DNA of 39,591 bases from Methylococcales bacterium (GCA_026399015.1 JAPLRS010000032.1:1-39591); one strand, 5' to 3'; numbered from the stretch's first letter, positions 17,325-26,050 are shown. Made by a program: numbers and translations. The notes: generated by a model not told the origin, from the letters alone.

Positions 17325-18605
17325 TCAGTATTGTCCTCTAATATTTAGCATTATTGTATCGCCTTGATAGCCACTGCCTTTATAGTTGGTGTCTCTATTT
17401 TGATAGTTATAGGATATATCTGAAGAGAAATATCTATTAAGCATATATTTGGCACCTACATTAAAGCTAAGCATATTATCAACACGGTTCTTTTGATTAG
17501 ATGATCCTACAACATAACCTTGGTAACCATTATTACTAAAGCTTCCTCCTGCCATTAGATGCACATTTCTAAGTAATTCATGGTCAATATCCAAGCCAAA
17601 ACCTGTAGCTAAAACACCTGAAACGCCACTTTGGGTTGTTTCATTAATATCACGACTTAACTTGCCTGAAATTGTGGTTAGCATAGTAGGTCGCCACTTT
17701 AGATTAATGAAGCCGTTTATGCCTGAGATGTTTTTTAACTGCGGGTCTACATAACTTCGTTGTAAATAACCAAAGGAAATATCTGCTGAGAGTAAGTCTG
17801 TTAAATCGAAAGCCATGCCGCCTAAAAAGTTGTAACCAGTAGAGTTACGGTCATAAGCTGTGCCTAGTCCATTGGTAAAAACTTTAGTATCGTATTGAGC
17901 TTGTTTATATAAGAATTTTACAAAGGCTTCATAGCCAGGTTGTATTTCATAGCCAACTCTAACTGATGGGAGATATTCTCTGTGGTTACGGCTACTCATT
18001 TTTAATGGCTCACCTCCGTCCGTAGGCACGTCTTGATAACTAAAGTCTGTGGCATTAATGCCGGTATTTAATGAAATACGGTTAAATTTATGGGTATAAA
18101 ATGCATCGACAAAGGCGTTGTCATAGAGTGTTGGGCCTTTACCTAATGTTTGGTCGGGTGAGAATCTATTTTCATGAATACTGTTATACGCGATAGTGCC
18201 GTCAAAATAACTATCACGCACAACATCTAATTTGCTTTTTAATAGCGTATGAAAGTCATTGTAATTAGTCTGATCCGGTAGTGTTACATATTGAGCTATA
18301 TCCGCATCAAATTTAAATCCAAGCGAATGTCTATTCCAATCAGATTGTAAAGCAATCCCTGGTTTGTAATGGGTTGCGTAACTGCTCTTTGGAGGATTGC
18401 TTTTATTTATCTTATCAGTGTAAAAAATATTAGAGTTATAAGTTTCTGCAATGTCAAAGCTAGGGAGCAGAATGAAAGAGCCAATATATTTACCTTGCTG
18501 TAAGTATTGGGCTGTTTGGCGATCAACAATTTTTCTATCAGTCGCCCACGAAGTGTTTACTGTGCAGAGACTGATAATTAAAACTAATAACTTTCTTTTA
18601 TACAA
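17325..18605 (-). CDS. Outer-membrane beta-barrel protein of the exopolysaccharide cluster
   Basis: A 426-residue outer-membrane protein. The signal peptide ends at SWA (residue 21). The rest alternates short amphipathic strands rich in Tyr, Asn, Ser and Gly, such as YNSNIFYTD and VGYEIQPGYEAFVKFLYKQ. It ends in aromatic Tyr (IRGQY), as barrel-assembly substrates do. It resembles EpsL/BBP2-type barrels that sit first in polysaccharide operons and probably forms the channel for the short OPX protein. The start is TTG, chosen because AAGGAT is placed eight bases upstream and the signal peptide follows directly. The operon promoter should lie just upstream, in 18606-18750. Confidence 0.82.
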   Translation of the reverse strand: MYKRKLLVLIISLCTVNTSWATDRKIVDRQTAQYLQQGKYIGSFILLPSFDIAETYNSNIFYTDKINKSNPPKSSYATHYKPGIALQSDWNRHSLGFKFDADIAQYVTLPDQTNYNDFHTLLKSKLDVVRDSYFDGTIAYNSIHENRFSPDQTLGKGPTLYDNAFVDAFYTHKFNRISLNTGINATDFSYQDVPTDGGEPLKMSSRNHREYLPSVRVGYEIQPGYEAFVKFLYKQAQYDTKVFTNGLGTAYDRNSTGYNFLGGMAFDLTDLLSADISFGYLQRSYVDPQLKNISGINGFINLKWRPTMLTTISGKLSRDINETTQSGVSGVLATGFGLDIDHELLRNVHLMAGGSFSNNGYQGYVVGSSNQKNRVDNMLSFNVGAKYMLNRYFSSDISYNYQNRDTNYKGSGYQGDTIMLNIRGQY

Positions 18606-19078
18606 GATTGATATCCTTGGTAAATCAAAAGGGTTTTTAGGTGGAGTTACAACGAAAAAGTGGTTCTAATCGTTTAAGCTAAGTGTATTTAAGCCGTGTT
18701 ATGATCAAATAGAAATCTTATTAAGCTTAATTAGTGCGATATTGTGCAATTTTAGCTTTAATTAATCAATTAATATTTATATTCTGCTATCTCTAATTCT
18801 TGTATTTGCTTAGGATATATAGCTGATAAGTTATAATCCTATTGAAAATAGGAACTAGTATAGAGGTGGTTTTTTTTACAGTAAAGATATTATTACAGTT
18901 GAATAGGTGATATGCAAACGACAGATAATTAGTTTGGTTATTGATGTTATAATAACCTTAAGTTAATTTGAGTTTTTTCGAAGGTTAATGGCACTAAAAC
19001 TAAATTTAATGCCGTTACAGTATAGTACGAAGTTAAGTAGTGCTGAAGTAGTTCTAAGTTTTTATCCAGCAATCTTAT
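18606..19078. other. Intergenic region between the polysaccharide and sigma/protease operons
   Basis: This 473-base gap should contain the minus-strand promoter of the exopolysaccharide operon and the end of the protease transcript. I see a 7-bp hairpin, GGTTATT and AATAACC (18936-18957), with a TATAAT sequence inside it (18948-18953) and no T tract. A 40-codon + strand ORF (18988-19110) begins after AAGG but runs into the protease gene and is not called. No canonical terminator was found for the protease operon. Confidence 0.4.
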
Positions 19079-20335
19079 TTAAGAACAATGTGTTGTCTTG
19101 CATAAGTTAGAAACAGCAGTACTTGCGTTGATCCCAGAGAATGAGCCATTGCTGCCGGATGATTTTTCAAGTATCGATTTTGCTTCAGCAAACGTTATGT
19201 CTGGTTTTATTTGCATTAGTAAGGCAATTACACCAGAAACTTCTGCAGTTGCAATTGAACTACCAGAAATAAAGTCATATGTTCCGTGCGGTAAAGTCGT
19301 TAATATTTTTACGCCAGGTGCAGAAATTCCGTTTGCAGACGTGTTTGGTTTTGCGCTCTGAACTCCGATTACTCCGGGTAAAGAAGCAGGGAATCTAATT
19401 TCATTTTTGTCAGCACCTTCGTCAGCTGCCACTACAATCATGCCTTTTTCTTGAGCTTTCTTAAGTAGTTCTTCTAGAAATTTGTCTTTAGGTCCACCAA
19501 GACTCATATTTAATATTTTTGCGCCGGATTTTATAGCGGTATTAACTGCTAGAGAAAGCGTGAAGCTATTACAAGTTGCTTCCATGCTGTTTTCTTTAGT
19601 TGGCCAGCATGCTTTATAAGCGATTACTTTTGCATCAGGGGCAATCCCCATGATGCCTGTTTTGTTATTTTGTTTAGCAACCATGATGCCAGCGATTGCT
19701 GTGCCATGTTGATCGTTTTCAAAGCCAGTGGAAATACTAGAAGAAAAGTTTTCGTGGCTACTGACTTGGTCTATAAGGTCAGGATGAGAAAAATCAACAC
19801 CTGTATCAATTACAGCAATAGATACATTCTTTCCGGTCGTAATATTTTGCGCTTCATCAATTTGCATGTCGCGAAGATTTGACTGCAATTTAAGATAAGG
19901 GTCGTCGTGTGTGCTAGCTTGTGTGCTATACAAGTGCATGTTTTGCACTATGCTAACATTACTGTTGTGTGATAATTTTTCGACAACCTCTGGAACAGAA
20001 TTGTTAGCCGGTACAAGATATACAATACAGTGAACACCTATCTCAGTCATAGGCCATTCAGCAAGCTTTTGAATGCTGTAATCTTCAGCAATTTCGTCTG
20101 ATACTCTTTTACTCCAGCTGGTAGATTGATAACTACCTCTATGACGATAGGCAGAGGGTGCTCCACCTTGGGATCTGTTCATAGATTGATCGGGAAAACC
20201 AACCAATAATAATCTTTCTGCGTTGTTAACATTTAGAATGGCTGCTAGTTCTTTATCAGACCCAAGTTCTAGGCTTGTAGAAGGGGTTGATACAGACAGT
20301 AATGACAATAATGCTAAACAAGGCAGGGTTTTCAT
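19079..20335 (-). CDS. Secreted S8 (subtilisin-like) serine protease
   Basis: A 418-residue exported subtilase with a signal peptide at about 1-21. A propeptide-like segment follows at about 85-138, with the motifs AEWPM and IGVHC. The catalytic domain has Asp177 (VIDTGVD), His210 (QHGTAIAG) and Ser360 (GSSIATAEVSG). The stretch that normally supplies the oxyanion-hole Asn (AAGNEG in classical subtilisins) reads VVAADEG here, with Asp305 in place of Asn, so activity may be altered. It is encoded five bases after an anti-sigma factor whose outer domain itself looks like a subtilase propeptide. It is likely periplasmic, with the anti-sigma factor as probable target or partner, but that is inference. 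Confidence 0.88.
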   Translation of the reverse strand: MKTLPCLALLSLLSVSTPSTSLELGSDKELAAILNVNNAERLLLVGFPDQSMNRSQGGAPSAYRHRGSYQSTSWSKRVSDEIAEDYSIQKLAEWPMTEIGVHCIVYLVPANNSVPEVVEKLSHNSNVSIVQNMHLYSTQASTHDDPYLKLQSNLRDMQIDEAQNITTGKNVSIAVIDTGVDFSHPDLIDQVSSHENFSSSISTGFENDQHGTAIAGIMVAKQNNKTGIMGIAPDAKVIAYKACWPTKENSMEATCNSFTLSLAVNTAIKSGAKILNMSLGGPKDKFLEELLKKAQEKGMIVVAADEGADKNEIRFPASLPGVIGVQSAKPNTSANGISAPGVKILTTLPHGTYDFISGSSIATAEVSGVIALLMQIKPDITFAEAKSILEKSSGSNGSFSGINASTAVSNLCKTTHCS

Positions 20336-20340
20336 GATTT

Positions 20341-21087
20341 TTAATTCCCAGTAGATTTGTTTGCAGACAGCATTGCATATGCTGGTTCAGCGAAAAGCAC
20401 GTTAGTATCTTTCTTAAGGTTATCAATCACACCTTGTACATTACTTGCAGTAATTTCACCTTTTATTGCTACTGCATACTCGCCTTGCTCAGTTGGGCCA
20501 CTGGTAATTTGACCATTAACAGAAGCAACTAATGCATTTATTTCTTGTTTTTTAGAGTCATCTAAAAAAATTACTCGAATTGCATCTTTTTGAACTGTTG
20601 CAATTTCAGAATTCGATAGTGTTTGATACTCAGTTGGGGTTGTGACATTTGTTTCAAGTCTTGGAATCAAAACTGCTAATAAAACAGCGGCGGCCATTGC
20701 AAGCCCAGACTTATGTGCAAAACCATTTATATTTAGGTTAATGTTACCTAGCTTAAATCCAAGTGACTTTTGACCCGCTACAGAAACGTAACCATAGTCT
20801 TTTTCTACTTCAGTAGAATTAATTCTGGCTGAAATTGTTGAAAACTTTGCAGAAAGTTTTAGTTCAGATGTGTTAATAAAGGGTTGATTAGCAACTGTGT
20901 TAGCTAAAGTTTGTAAGCACCGAAGTTCTTGCTGGCATAGGTAGCAAACTTTTAAATGACTTTCAACTTTATCAATTTCTTGATGGTTTAAAGTTTGATT
21001 TATGTGCCATGGAAGCAATTTAACAATTTCTTGGTGGGCAGCATAGGGATTCTGCACAGAATTTAGTTTTGTATTTGCCGAGTACAT
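20341..21087 (-). CDS. Membrane anti-sigma factor with zinc domain and propeptide-like outer domain
   Basis: A 248-residue single-pass anti-sigma factor. The N-terminal zinc anti-sigma (ZAS) motif has H44, C48 and C51 (HLKVCYLC), which holds the ECF sigma factor. A membrane helix lies at about 127-143 (GLAMAAAVLLAVLIP). The C-terminal domain at about 168-240 should be periplasmic. It reads IRVIFLDDSKKQEINALV, then SGPTEQGEYAV and NVLFAEPAYA, a pattern like the I9-type propeptides of subtilases. I choose ATG 21087 over an in-frame TTG at 21114 because AAAGG lies eight bases upstream. It is 23 bases after the sigma gene and five before the protease gene. Confidence 0.82.
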   Translation of the reverse strand: MYSANTKLNSVQNPYAAHQEIVKLLPWHINQTLNHQEIDKVESHLKVCYLCQQELRCLQTLANTVANQPFINTSELKLSAKFSTISARINSTEVEKDYGYVSVAGQKSLGFKLGNINLNINGFAHKSGLAMAAAVLLAVLIPRLETNVTTPTEYQTLSNSEIATVQKDAIRVIFLDDSKKQEINALVASVNGQITSGPTEQGEYAVAIKGEITASNVQGVIDNLKKDTNVLFAEPAYAMLSANKSTGN

Positions 21088-21110
21088 AACATTTACCTTT
21101 AGTTTTAAAA

Positions 21111-21671
21111 TCAATTACTTTCGTTAAGAAGCACGGCTAATTTCTTTTTAGCATGATGCATTCTGGTTTTTACAGTATTTTCAGGACAATCCATTAAAAC
21201 AGCTATTTCATGATAAGGCAAGCCTTGAAAATAAGTTAATTCAATTACTGCTCTCTGATCCGCCGTTAACTGCTCTAATGCTGGCGTCAGCCAATCTGTC
21301 ATTTCAAGTTGCTTTAACTTATCATTATCTTCTTCAAAGTACGAATTATCCGCATCCAAATCATCAAGAGATTCTTCAGAATTTCGATTTGAGTCTCTAG
21401 CAGCTTGTCTGGCTTTGTTGAAAGCTATGCCAAATATCCAAGTGGATGGTTTACATTCTTTGTCGTAAGAAACTGCCTTTTCCCAAACCACAAACATGAC
21501 ATCATTAATCACCTCATCGATAATGTCTTCACGAAACGTCACCCTCGTTATAAACCTTGCAAGTTGATTGTAATAATGCCGATATAAAATTTCAAGCGCT
21601 TTTTGATCTGCTTTGCAGATACGAGCTATAAGAGCTGCGTCGCGGGATGAATGGTCGACAGTTTGTTCCAC
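21111..21671 (-). CDS. ECF-family RNA polymerase sigma factor
   Basis: A 186-residue group 4 (ECF) sigma factor. Region 2 spans about 20-85 (YRHYYNQLARFI, then DVMFVVWEKA and STWIFGIAFNKARQ) and region 4 about 125-180 (LTADQRAVIELTYFQGLPYHEIA, the helix-turn-helix PENTVKTRMHHAKKKL). The linker is acidic. It heads a three-gene operon with its membrane anti-sigma factor and a secreted subtilase, so it should respond to an envelope signal. The start is GTG without a strong ribosome site. The ORF contains a full region 2 from residue 17 on, so a large N-terminal error is unlikely. Regulon members are unknown. The divergent haloperoxidase-like gene and the polysaccharide operon are nearby candidates. 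Confidence 0.9.
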   Translation of the reverse strand: MEQTVDHSSRDAALIARICKADQKALEILYRHYYNQLARFITRVTFREDIIDEVINDVMFVVWEKAVSYDKECKPSTWIFGIAFNKARQAARDSNRNSEESLDDLDADNSYFEEDNDKLKQLEMTDWLTPALEQLTADQRAVIELTYFQGLPYHEIAVLMDCPENTVKTRMHHAKKKLAVLLNESN

Positions 21672-22024
21672 AATCTTGCTTATAGCCTGTTTTGAATACG
21701 GTTTTTAAAAACTGATCTAATCACGGCATTAATCTCGTTATCACTACTAAGTAAAGTGTTTGGTAAGAATTTATAGCGTGAGTCTACTTTAGACTGTTAG
21801 TCGATGTTGATTTATACTTTTTAAAAATATTTAAGTAAAATAATTACAAGCTCTTAATTTTTATTATTCATATTTTTTTTAAATATCTTAACAGATTAAT
21901 TTTAATAACTTAACACAATTTTTTTGTTTTTTGTAAATATGTATGGATTATGTTCATTTATTTGATTATTATTCAATTGCCTACATATTCGGGTGGCTAG
22001 AAATCTTTAAAGGACTTGTTCAAT
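21672..22024. other. Divergent intergenic region between sigma operon and haloperoxidase gene
   Basis: This 353-base, very AT-rich gap must carry the promoters of both divergent transcripts. I could not assign -35/-10 pairs with confidence, nor a repeated ECF-type promoter. No ORF or hairpin of note. Confidence 0.4.
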
Positions 22025-23482
22025 ATGTTTGCATTTTTTCCAAGAAAGATATTTATTACTTTTTTAATATCGTTATTAGCATTAGGTTTTTCAAGTAACA
22101 TTTTAGCTTTCTCAGTTGTAACGCAGTGGAATGATGCAGCGCTTTCCGCGATTCGTTCTACAAAATCAACGCCCACAAAAACAGCTAGAGCTTTAGCAAT
22201 TGTTAATACCTGTATGTTCGATGCTTGGGCAGTTTATGATGATAACGCGAAGGGGACTAGATTCGGTGCAAGTTTGCGTCAATCAAATCCTACTCGTAAA
22301 GACGTTAATAAGACACAAGCAATTAGTTATGCCGCACGGGCTTGCTTATCGAACTTATTTCCTGGGGCCGAGCAAGTAGCTGTTTTTAATGATTTATTAA
22401 GTTCTTTGGGTTACGATGTCGCTTTGGTAAATGCTGATTATCCTTTGCCAGCAATTTTGGGACAAAAAGTAGCTGATGCTGTATTAGCCTATCGACATGA
22501 TGATGGTGCTAATCAATTTGGTGATGAGGTTAGTAGTTGTGGTCAAAACTCGACTGTACCCTACAGTGACTATACTTGCTATCAGTCTATTAATTCTGAT
22601 ACGGTTTTAAGTGATCCTAATCACTGGCAACCTCTTGGTAATGTTTTAAATGGACAAAAAACGGTACAGAAATTTCTGACACCTCAGTGGGGATTAGTTA
22701 CACCCTATAGTTTGGTTTCTGGGAGTCAATTTCGATCTTCATTATCGGATCCTATAGATTTTTACCTCGATCCGGTGAGCTATCAATTACAAGCGCAAGA
22801 AATTATAGATATTACGGCTAATTTAAATGATGAGAAAAAGTCTATCGCTGAGTATTGGGCTGATGGTCCAAATTCAGAAACGCCTCCTGGTCATTGGGTT
22901 TTATTTGCAGAATATATATCTGATAGAGATCGTCACGATTTAAATGATGATGTCAAAATGTTCTTCGCCCTTACTAATGCAATGTTCGACGCTAGTATCG
23001 CTGTCTGGGATGCGAAAACATATTTTGACTATGTTAGACCTATATCTGCAATCAGGTTTTTATATGCGGGGCAAACTCTAGATTCATGGAATGGTCAAGT
23101 TACAGGTGAAACTTGGCAACCTTACCAACAAGCTAATGCCCTAACACCACCTTTCTCTGAGTATGTATCAGGGCATAGTAGTTTTAGTGCTTCTGCTGCA
23201 GAAACGCTTAAATCCTTCACTGGGAGTGATTTTTTTAATGCTCAAGTTATCATAGCCGCAGGATCTTCAAAAGTTCAACCAACTGTAGCTCCTGCAAAAC
23301 CAATTAAATTGGCTTGGAAAACCTTTACTGACGCGGCTAACGAAGCTGGTATATCCCGTCGTTATGGTGGAATTCATTTTAAGCAAGGAGACCTAGAAAG
23401 TCGTGTATTGGGTAGAAAAGTCGCTAAACAAGCTTGGAAAAAATCTTTAAGTTATTTTAATTCATCACACAATAAGAATTAA
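22025..23482 (+). CDS. Secreted vanadium-dependent haloperoxidase / PAP2-type protein
   Basis: A 485-residue exported protein with a signal peptide ending near NILA (about residue 28). The C-terminal half carries the full vanadate/phosphate pocket of the haloperoxidase-acid phosphatase superfamily: K331 and R338 (KTYFDYVRP), S382 and H384 (VSGH), R445 and H451 (SRRYGGIH). The long N-terminal helical half is typical of haloperoxidases and not of short PAP2 phosphatases. It may oxidise halides with peroxide or act as a phosphatase; sequence cannot separate the two. ATG 22025 is chosen because AAAGGA (22009-22014) fits it, whereas a TTG nine bases earlier would be one base from the ribosome site. 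It is divergent from the ECF sigma operon. Confidence 0.85.
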   Translation: MFAFFPRKIFITFLISLLALGFSSNILAFSVVTQWNDAALSAIRSTKSTPTKTARALAIVNTCMFDAWAVYDDNAKGTRFGASLRQSNPTRKDVNKTQAISYAARACLSNLFPGAEQVAVFNDLLSSLGYDVALVNADYPLPAILGQKVADAVLAYRHDDGANQFGDEVSSCGQNSTVPYSDYTCYQSINSDTVLSDPNHWQPLGNVLNGQKTVQKFLTPQWGLVTPYSLVSGSQFRSSLSDPIDFYLDPVSYQLQAQEIIDITANLNDEKKSIAEYWADGPNSETPPGHWVLFAEYISDRDRHDLNDDVKMFFALTNAMFDASIAVWDAKTYFDYVRPISAIRFLYAGQTLDSWNGQVTGETWQPYQQANALTPPFSEYVSGHSSFSASAAETLKSFTGSDFFNAQVIIAAGSSKVQPTVAPAKPIKLAWKTFTDAANEAGISRRYGGIHFKQGDLESRVLGRKVAKQAWKKSLSYFNSSHNKN

Positions 23483-23666
23483 ATGCAGTAAAACAAATTA
23501 ACTATCTCTACATAAGCATCGCTTAGTCTTAGCTTCAATTTTAACGGCCTATTGACCAAATTAAAGCTATTCAATATCTAGTAAGATTTTTAAGTAAATT
23601 TATCTGGTATTATGACTTCTTATATATTGGCAGTTCGTCAATAGTTAATTTTGAATAAGAGCGCTT

Positions 23667-25052
23667 GTGAAAACAGTTGAATTTTCGTCTTTACCCCTAA
23701 AACCAGCTTTACTTGAAAACATTGAATCCCTTGGTTATACCCATTTAACACCTATACAAGCAGAAACCTTGCCTCATATATTGGAAGGCAAAGACGTTAT
23801 TGCACAAGCAAAGACGGGTAGTGGTAAAACTGCTGCATTTGGTATTGGTTTATTATCACGATTAGATTTTAGTAGTTTTAGAGTTCAAGCCCTAGTACTT
23901 TGTCCAACTCGAGAATTAGCTGATCAAGTTTGTAAAGAAATACGCACCTTGGCGCGTTTTACCCAAAATATTAAAGTTCTCTCGCTTTGCGGTGGCGTTC
24001 CGTTTGGGCCTCAAATCGGCTCATTAGAACATGGTGTACACGTTGTTGTTGGTACACCGGGTCGAGTGCAAGAACATTTGCGGAAGCGTAGCTTAAAACT
24101 GAGTAATATGAAGCTACTCGTTTTAGATGAAGCTGATCGTATGCTAGATATGGGTTTTGAAGAAGTGATAACAGATGTTATTTCTTATGCACCTACTCAT
24201 CGACAAACGCTACTTTTTTCTGCTACTTATGCAGATCCTATTCGTGAAATTAGCCAAAAATTTCAGTACAAGCCAATATCAGTAAGCATTGATAGCAGTC
24301 ATCATGAGAGTGTTATTGAACAACGCTTTTACCAAATTGAAAAATCTAAAAGATTAAATGCCTTAGGTTATTTATTAGCTTATCATCGTCCAGAATCAAC
24401 GGTTGTGTTCTGTAATACCAGGCGAGAATGTCAAGATATTACGACCGCCTTAGCTGATTGCGGTTTTTCTGTACAAACGTTACACGGGGATTTAGAGCAA
24501 AAGCATCGAGATCAAGTGTTAGTACGTTTTGCCAACAATAGTTGTTCTATTTTAGTGGCAACGGACGTAGCTGCTCGTGGTTTAGATATTAAAGAATTAC
24601 AAGCTGTTATTAATTATGATTTACCTTGGGATCCTGAGATTTATGTGCATCGAATTGGTCGTACAGGGCGAGCAGGTAAAAAAGGCTTGGCGTTAAGTTT
24701 ATGTACAGAACCAGAACTTAATAGGGTCAAAGCAATAGAAGACTATCAAAACACAACGGCTAAATGGGATGAAGTTGCTCCATTCCAAATGGCTTATGAA
24801 CAACGATTTGAGCCACCTATGGTTACATTATGGATAGATGGCGGTCGTAAAGATAAAGTGCGCCCCGGAGATATTTTAGGTGCCTTAACTGGGGCAGGTG
24901 GTATAGCCGGTAGTGAGGTAGGGAAAATTGATATCTTTGATGCTCATGCCTATGTTGCTATAAAACAAGAGAGTGTTGATAAAGCTTTATCTTGTTTAAA
25001 GAATGGCAAGATAAAAGGTAGAGGTTTTATGGTACGAATTTCTAAATGGTAA
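23667..25052 (+). CDS. dbpA: ATP-dependent RNA helicase DbpA
   Basis: A 461-residue DEAD-box helicase. It has Walker A KTGSGKT (K54), DEAD at 154-157, SAT and HRIGRTGR. The C-terminal 75 residues form the DbpA RNA-binding domain (VTLWIDGGRKDKVRPGDILG), which in E. coli recognises hairpin 92 of 23S rRNA. It therefore acts in maturation of the large ribosomal subunit. The GTG start is preceded by AAGAG. The stop codon lies inside a short hairpin, GGTAAT-GGG-ATTACC, followed by a T run. It is monocistronic and convergent with rapZ. Confidence 0.92.
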   Translation: MKTVEFSSLPLKPALLENIESLGYTHLTPIQAETLPHILEGKDVIAQAKTGSGKTAAFGIGLLSRLDFSSFRVQALVLCPTRELADQVCKEIRTLARFTQNIKVLSLCGGVPFGPQIGSLEHGVHVVVGTPGRVQEHLRKRSLKLSNMKLLVLDEADRMLDMGFEEVITDVISYAPTHRQTLLFSATYADPIREISQKFQYKPISVSIDSSHHESVIEQRFYQIEKSKRLNALGYLLAYHRPESTVVFCNTRRECQDITTALADCGFSVQTLHGDLEQKHRDQVLVRFANNSCSILVATDVAARGLDIKELQAVINYDLPWDPEIYVHRIGRTGRAGKKGLALSLCTEPELNRVKAIEDYQNTTAKWDEVAPFQMAYEQRFEPPMVTLWIDGGRKDKVRPGDILGALTGAGGIAGSEVGKIDIFDAHAYVAIKQESVDKALSCLKNGKIKGRGFMVRISKW

Positions 25053-25070
25053 TGGGATTACCGAGTTTTT
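25048..25070 (+). terminator. Short hairpin and T run at the end of dbpA
   Basis: GGTAAT and ATTACC (25048-25053, 25057-25062) form a 6-bp stem with a GGG loop, followed by GAG and five T. The dbpA stop codon lies within the first arm. It is short, so termination may be partial. Confidence 0.45.
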
Positions 25071-25114
25071 AATCGTTTTATGTGATTAATTTAGATCATT
25101 AAACTTAGATTAGT

Positions 25115-25972
25115 TTAATTTAATTCGCGGTGCCTAACGATCGCATTAACTGCAGGGCTTTTAAAGTGCGCCATTAATAAATCTACTAGATAGACAGACC
25201 GATGTTGACCACCTGTGCAGCCAATCGCAATAGTCAAGTAGCTGCGTCCTTCTGCTTCAAAGCGAGGGATCCAGCGTTCTAGAAAAATAATGACATCTTT
25301 TAAAAATTCCCCAACTAGTGCTTCTGATTTTAGAAAATCTGCAACCGGTTGGTCTTTTCCTGTAAAGGGTCTCAATTCAGGAACCCAGTATGGGTTTGGT
25401 AAGCTACGGGCATCAAAAACAAAGTCTGCGTCCAAGGGCACGCCGTGCTTGAATCCAAAAGATTGAAATTGTAATGAGATGTGCTTAACATCGCGCTCTC
25501 CAATCTGGTCCTTAATTAAATCTCTTAATTGATGATAATGCGTACGACTGGTGTCGATAATGACATTAGCATGGCGAGCGATTGGGGTGAGCATTTCACG
25601 CTCAATTTTTAAAGCTTCCTTCAGCGGAATATTGTAATCAGTCAGTGGGTGCCTACGCCTAGTTTCACTGTACCGTTTTAATAAAGTCGCTTCTTCGGCC
25701 TGTATAAAAATAATTTCATAATCGATGCCTTTGGCTTTTATGAGTTCTAAGCTAGCTGAAAAATTAGCTAAACTTTCATATTGATTACGGGCATCAATAC
25801 CAATAGCCGTTTTTGCATAGGCTTTTTGGTCTGCAGACATTACATGATTAATAAAATCTTGTAATAAAGATAAGGGGAGGTTGTCGATACAATAATAACC
25901 ACAGTCTTCTAATGTGTCTAAAGCAATGCTCTTACCAGAGCCGGATAGGGCGCTAACTATTAGTAGTTTCAT
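25115..25972 (-). CDS. rapZ: RNase adapter protein RapZ
   Basis: A 285-residue P-loop protein. It has Walker A SGSGKS (K14) and the C-terminal hallmark CTGGQHRS (C252-S259). In E. coli RapZ binds small RNAs GlmZ and GlmY, directs RNase E and so tunes glucosamine-6-phosphate synthase, linking to cell-wall precursor supply. The C-terminal domain that binds RNA is complete. It ends the kdsD-to-rapZ cluster, 78 bases after hpf, with a hairpin in that gap. Both ptsN, normally just upstream, and ptsO/npr, normally just downstream, are absent here. Confidence 0.93.
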   Translation of the reverse strand: MKLLIVSALSGSGKSIALDTLEDCGYYCIDNLPLSLLQDFINHVMSADQKAYAKTAIGIDARNQYESLANFSASLELIKAKGIDYEIIFIQAEEATLLKRYSETRRRHPLTDYNIPLKEALKIEREMLTPIARHANVIIDTSRTHYHQLRDLIKDQIGERDVKHISLQFQSFGFKHGVPLDADFVFDARSLPNPYWVPELRPFTGKDQPVADFLKSEALVGEFLKDVIIFLERWIPRFEAEGRSYLTIAIGCTGGQHRSVYLVDLLMAHFKSPAVNAIVRHRELN

Positions 25973-26000
25973 TGGCGATAGCTTTAAAGTTCTGGGTTAA

Positions 26001-26042
26001 TAATAGGTGAAGGGTTTTGTGTATGATACCCCGCACCTATTA
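26001..26042 (-). other. Hairpin in the hpf-rapZ gap
   Basis: A perfect 9-bp inverted repeat, TAATAGGTG and CACCTATTA, with an inner GGG/CCC pairing separated by a small bulge. It fills most of the 78-base gap where other gammaproteobacteria carry ptsN. No T run follows on either strand, so it is more likely a processing or regulatory RNA element than a terminator. A -10-like TATGAT lies in its loop on the + strand. Confidence 0.5.
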
Positions 26043-26050
26043 CAGTATTA

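Noticed and set aside
18988..19110. 40-codon + strand ORF after AAGG
   Set aside because: It runs into the 3' end of the convergent protease gene and has no recognisable feature; conservation would be needed to call it.
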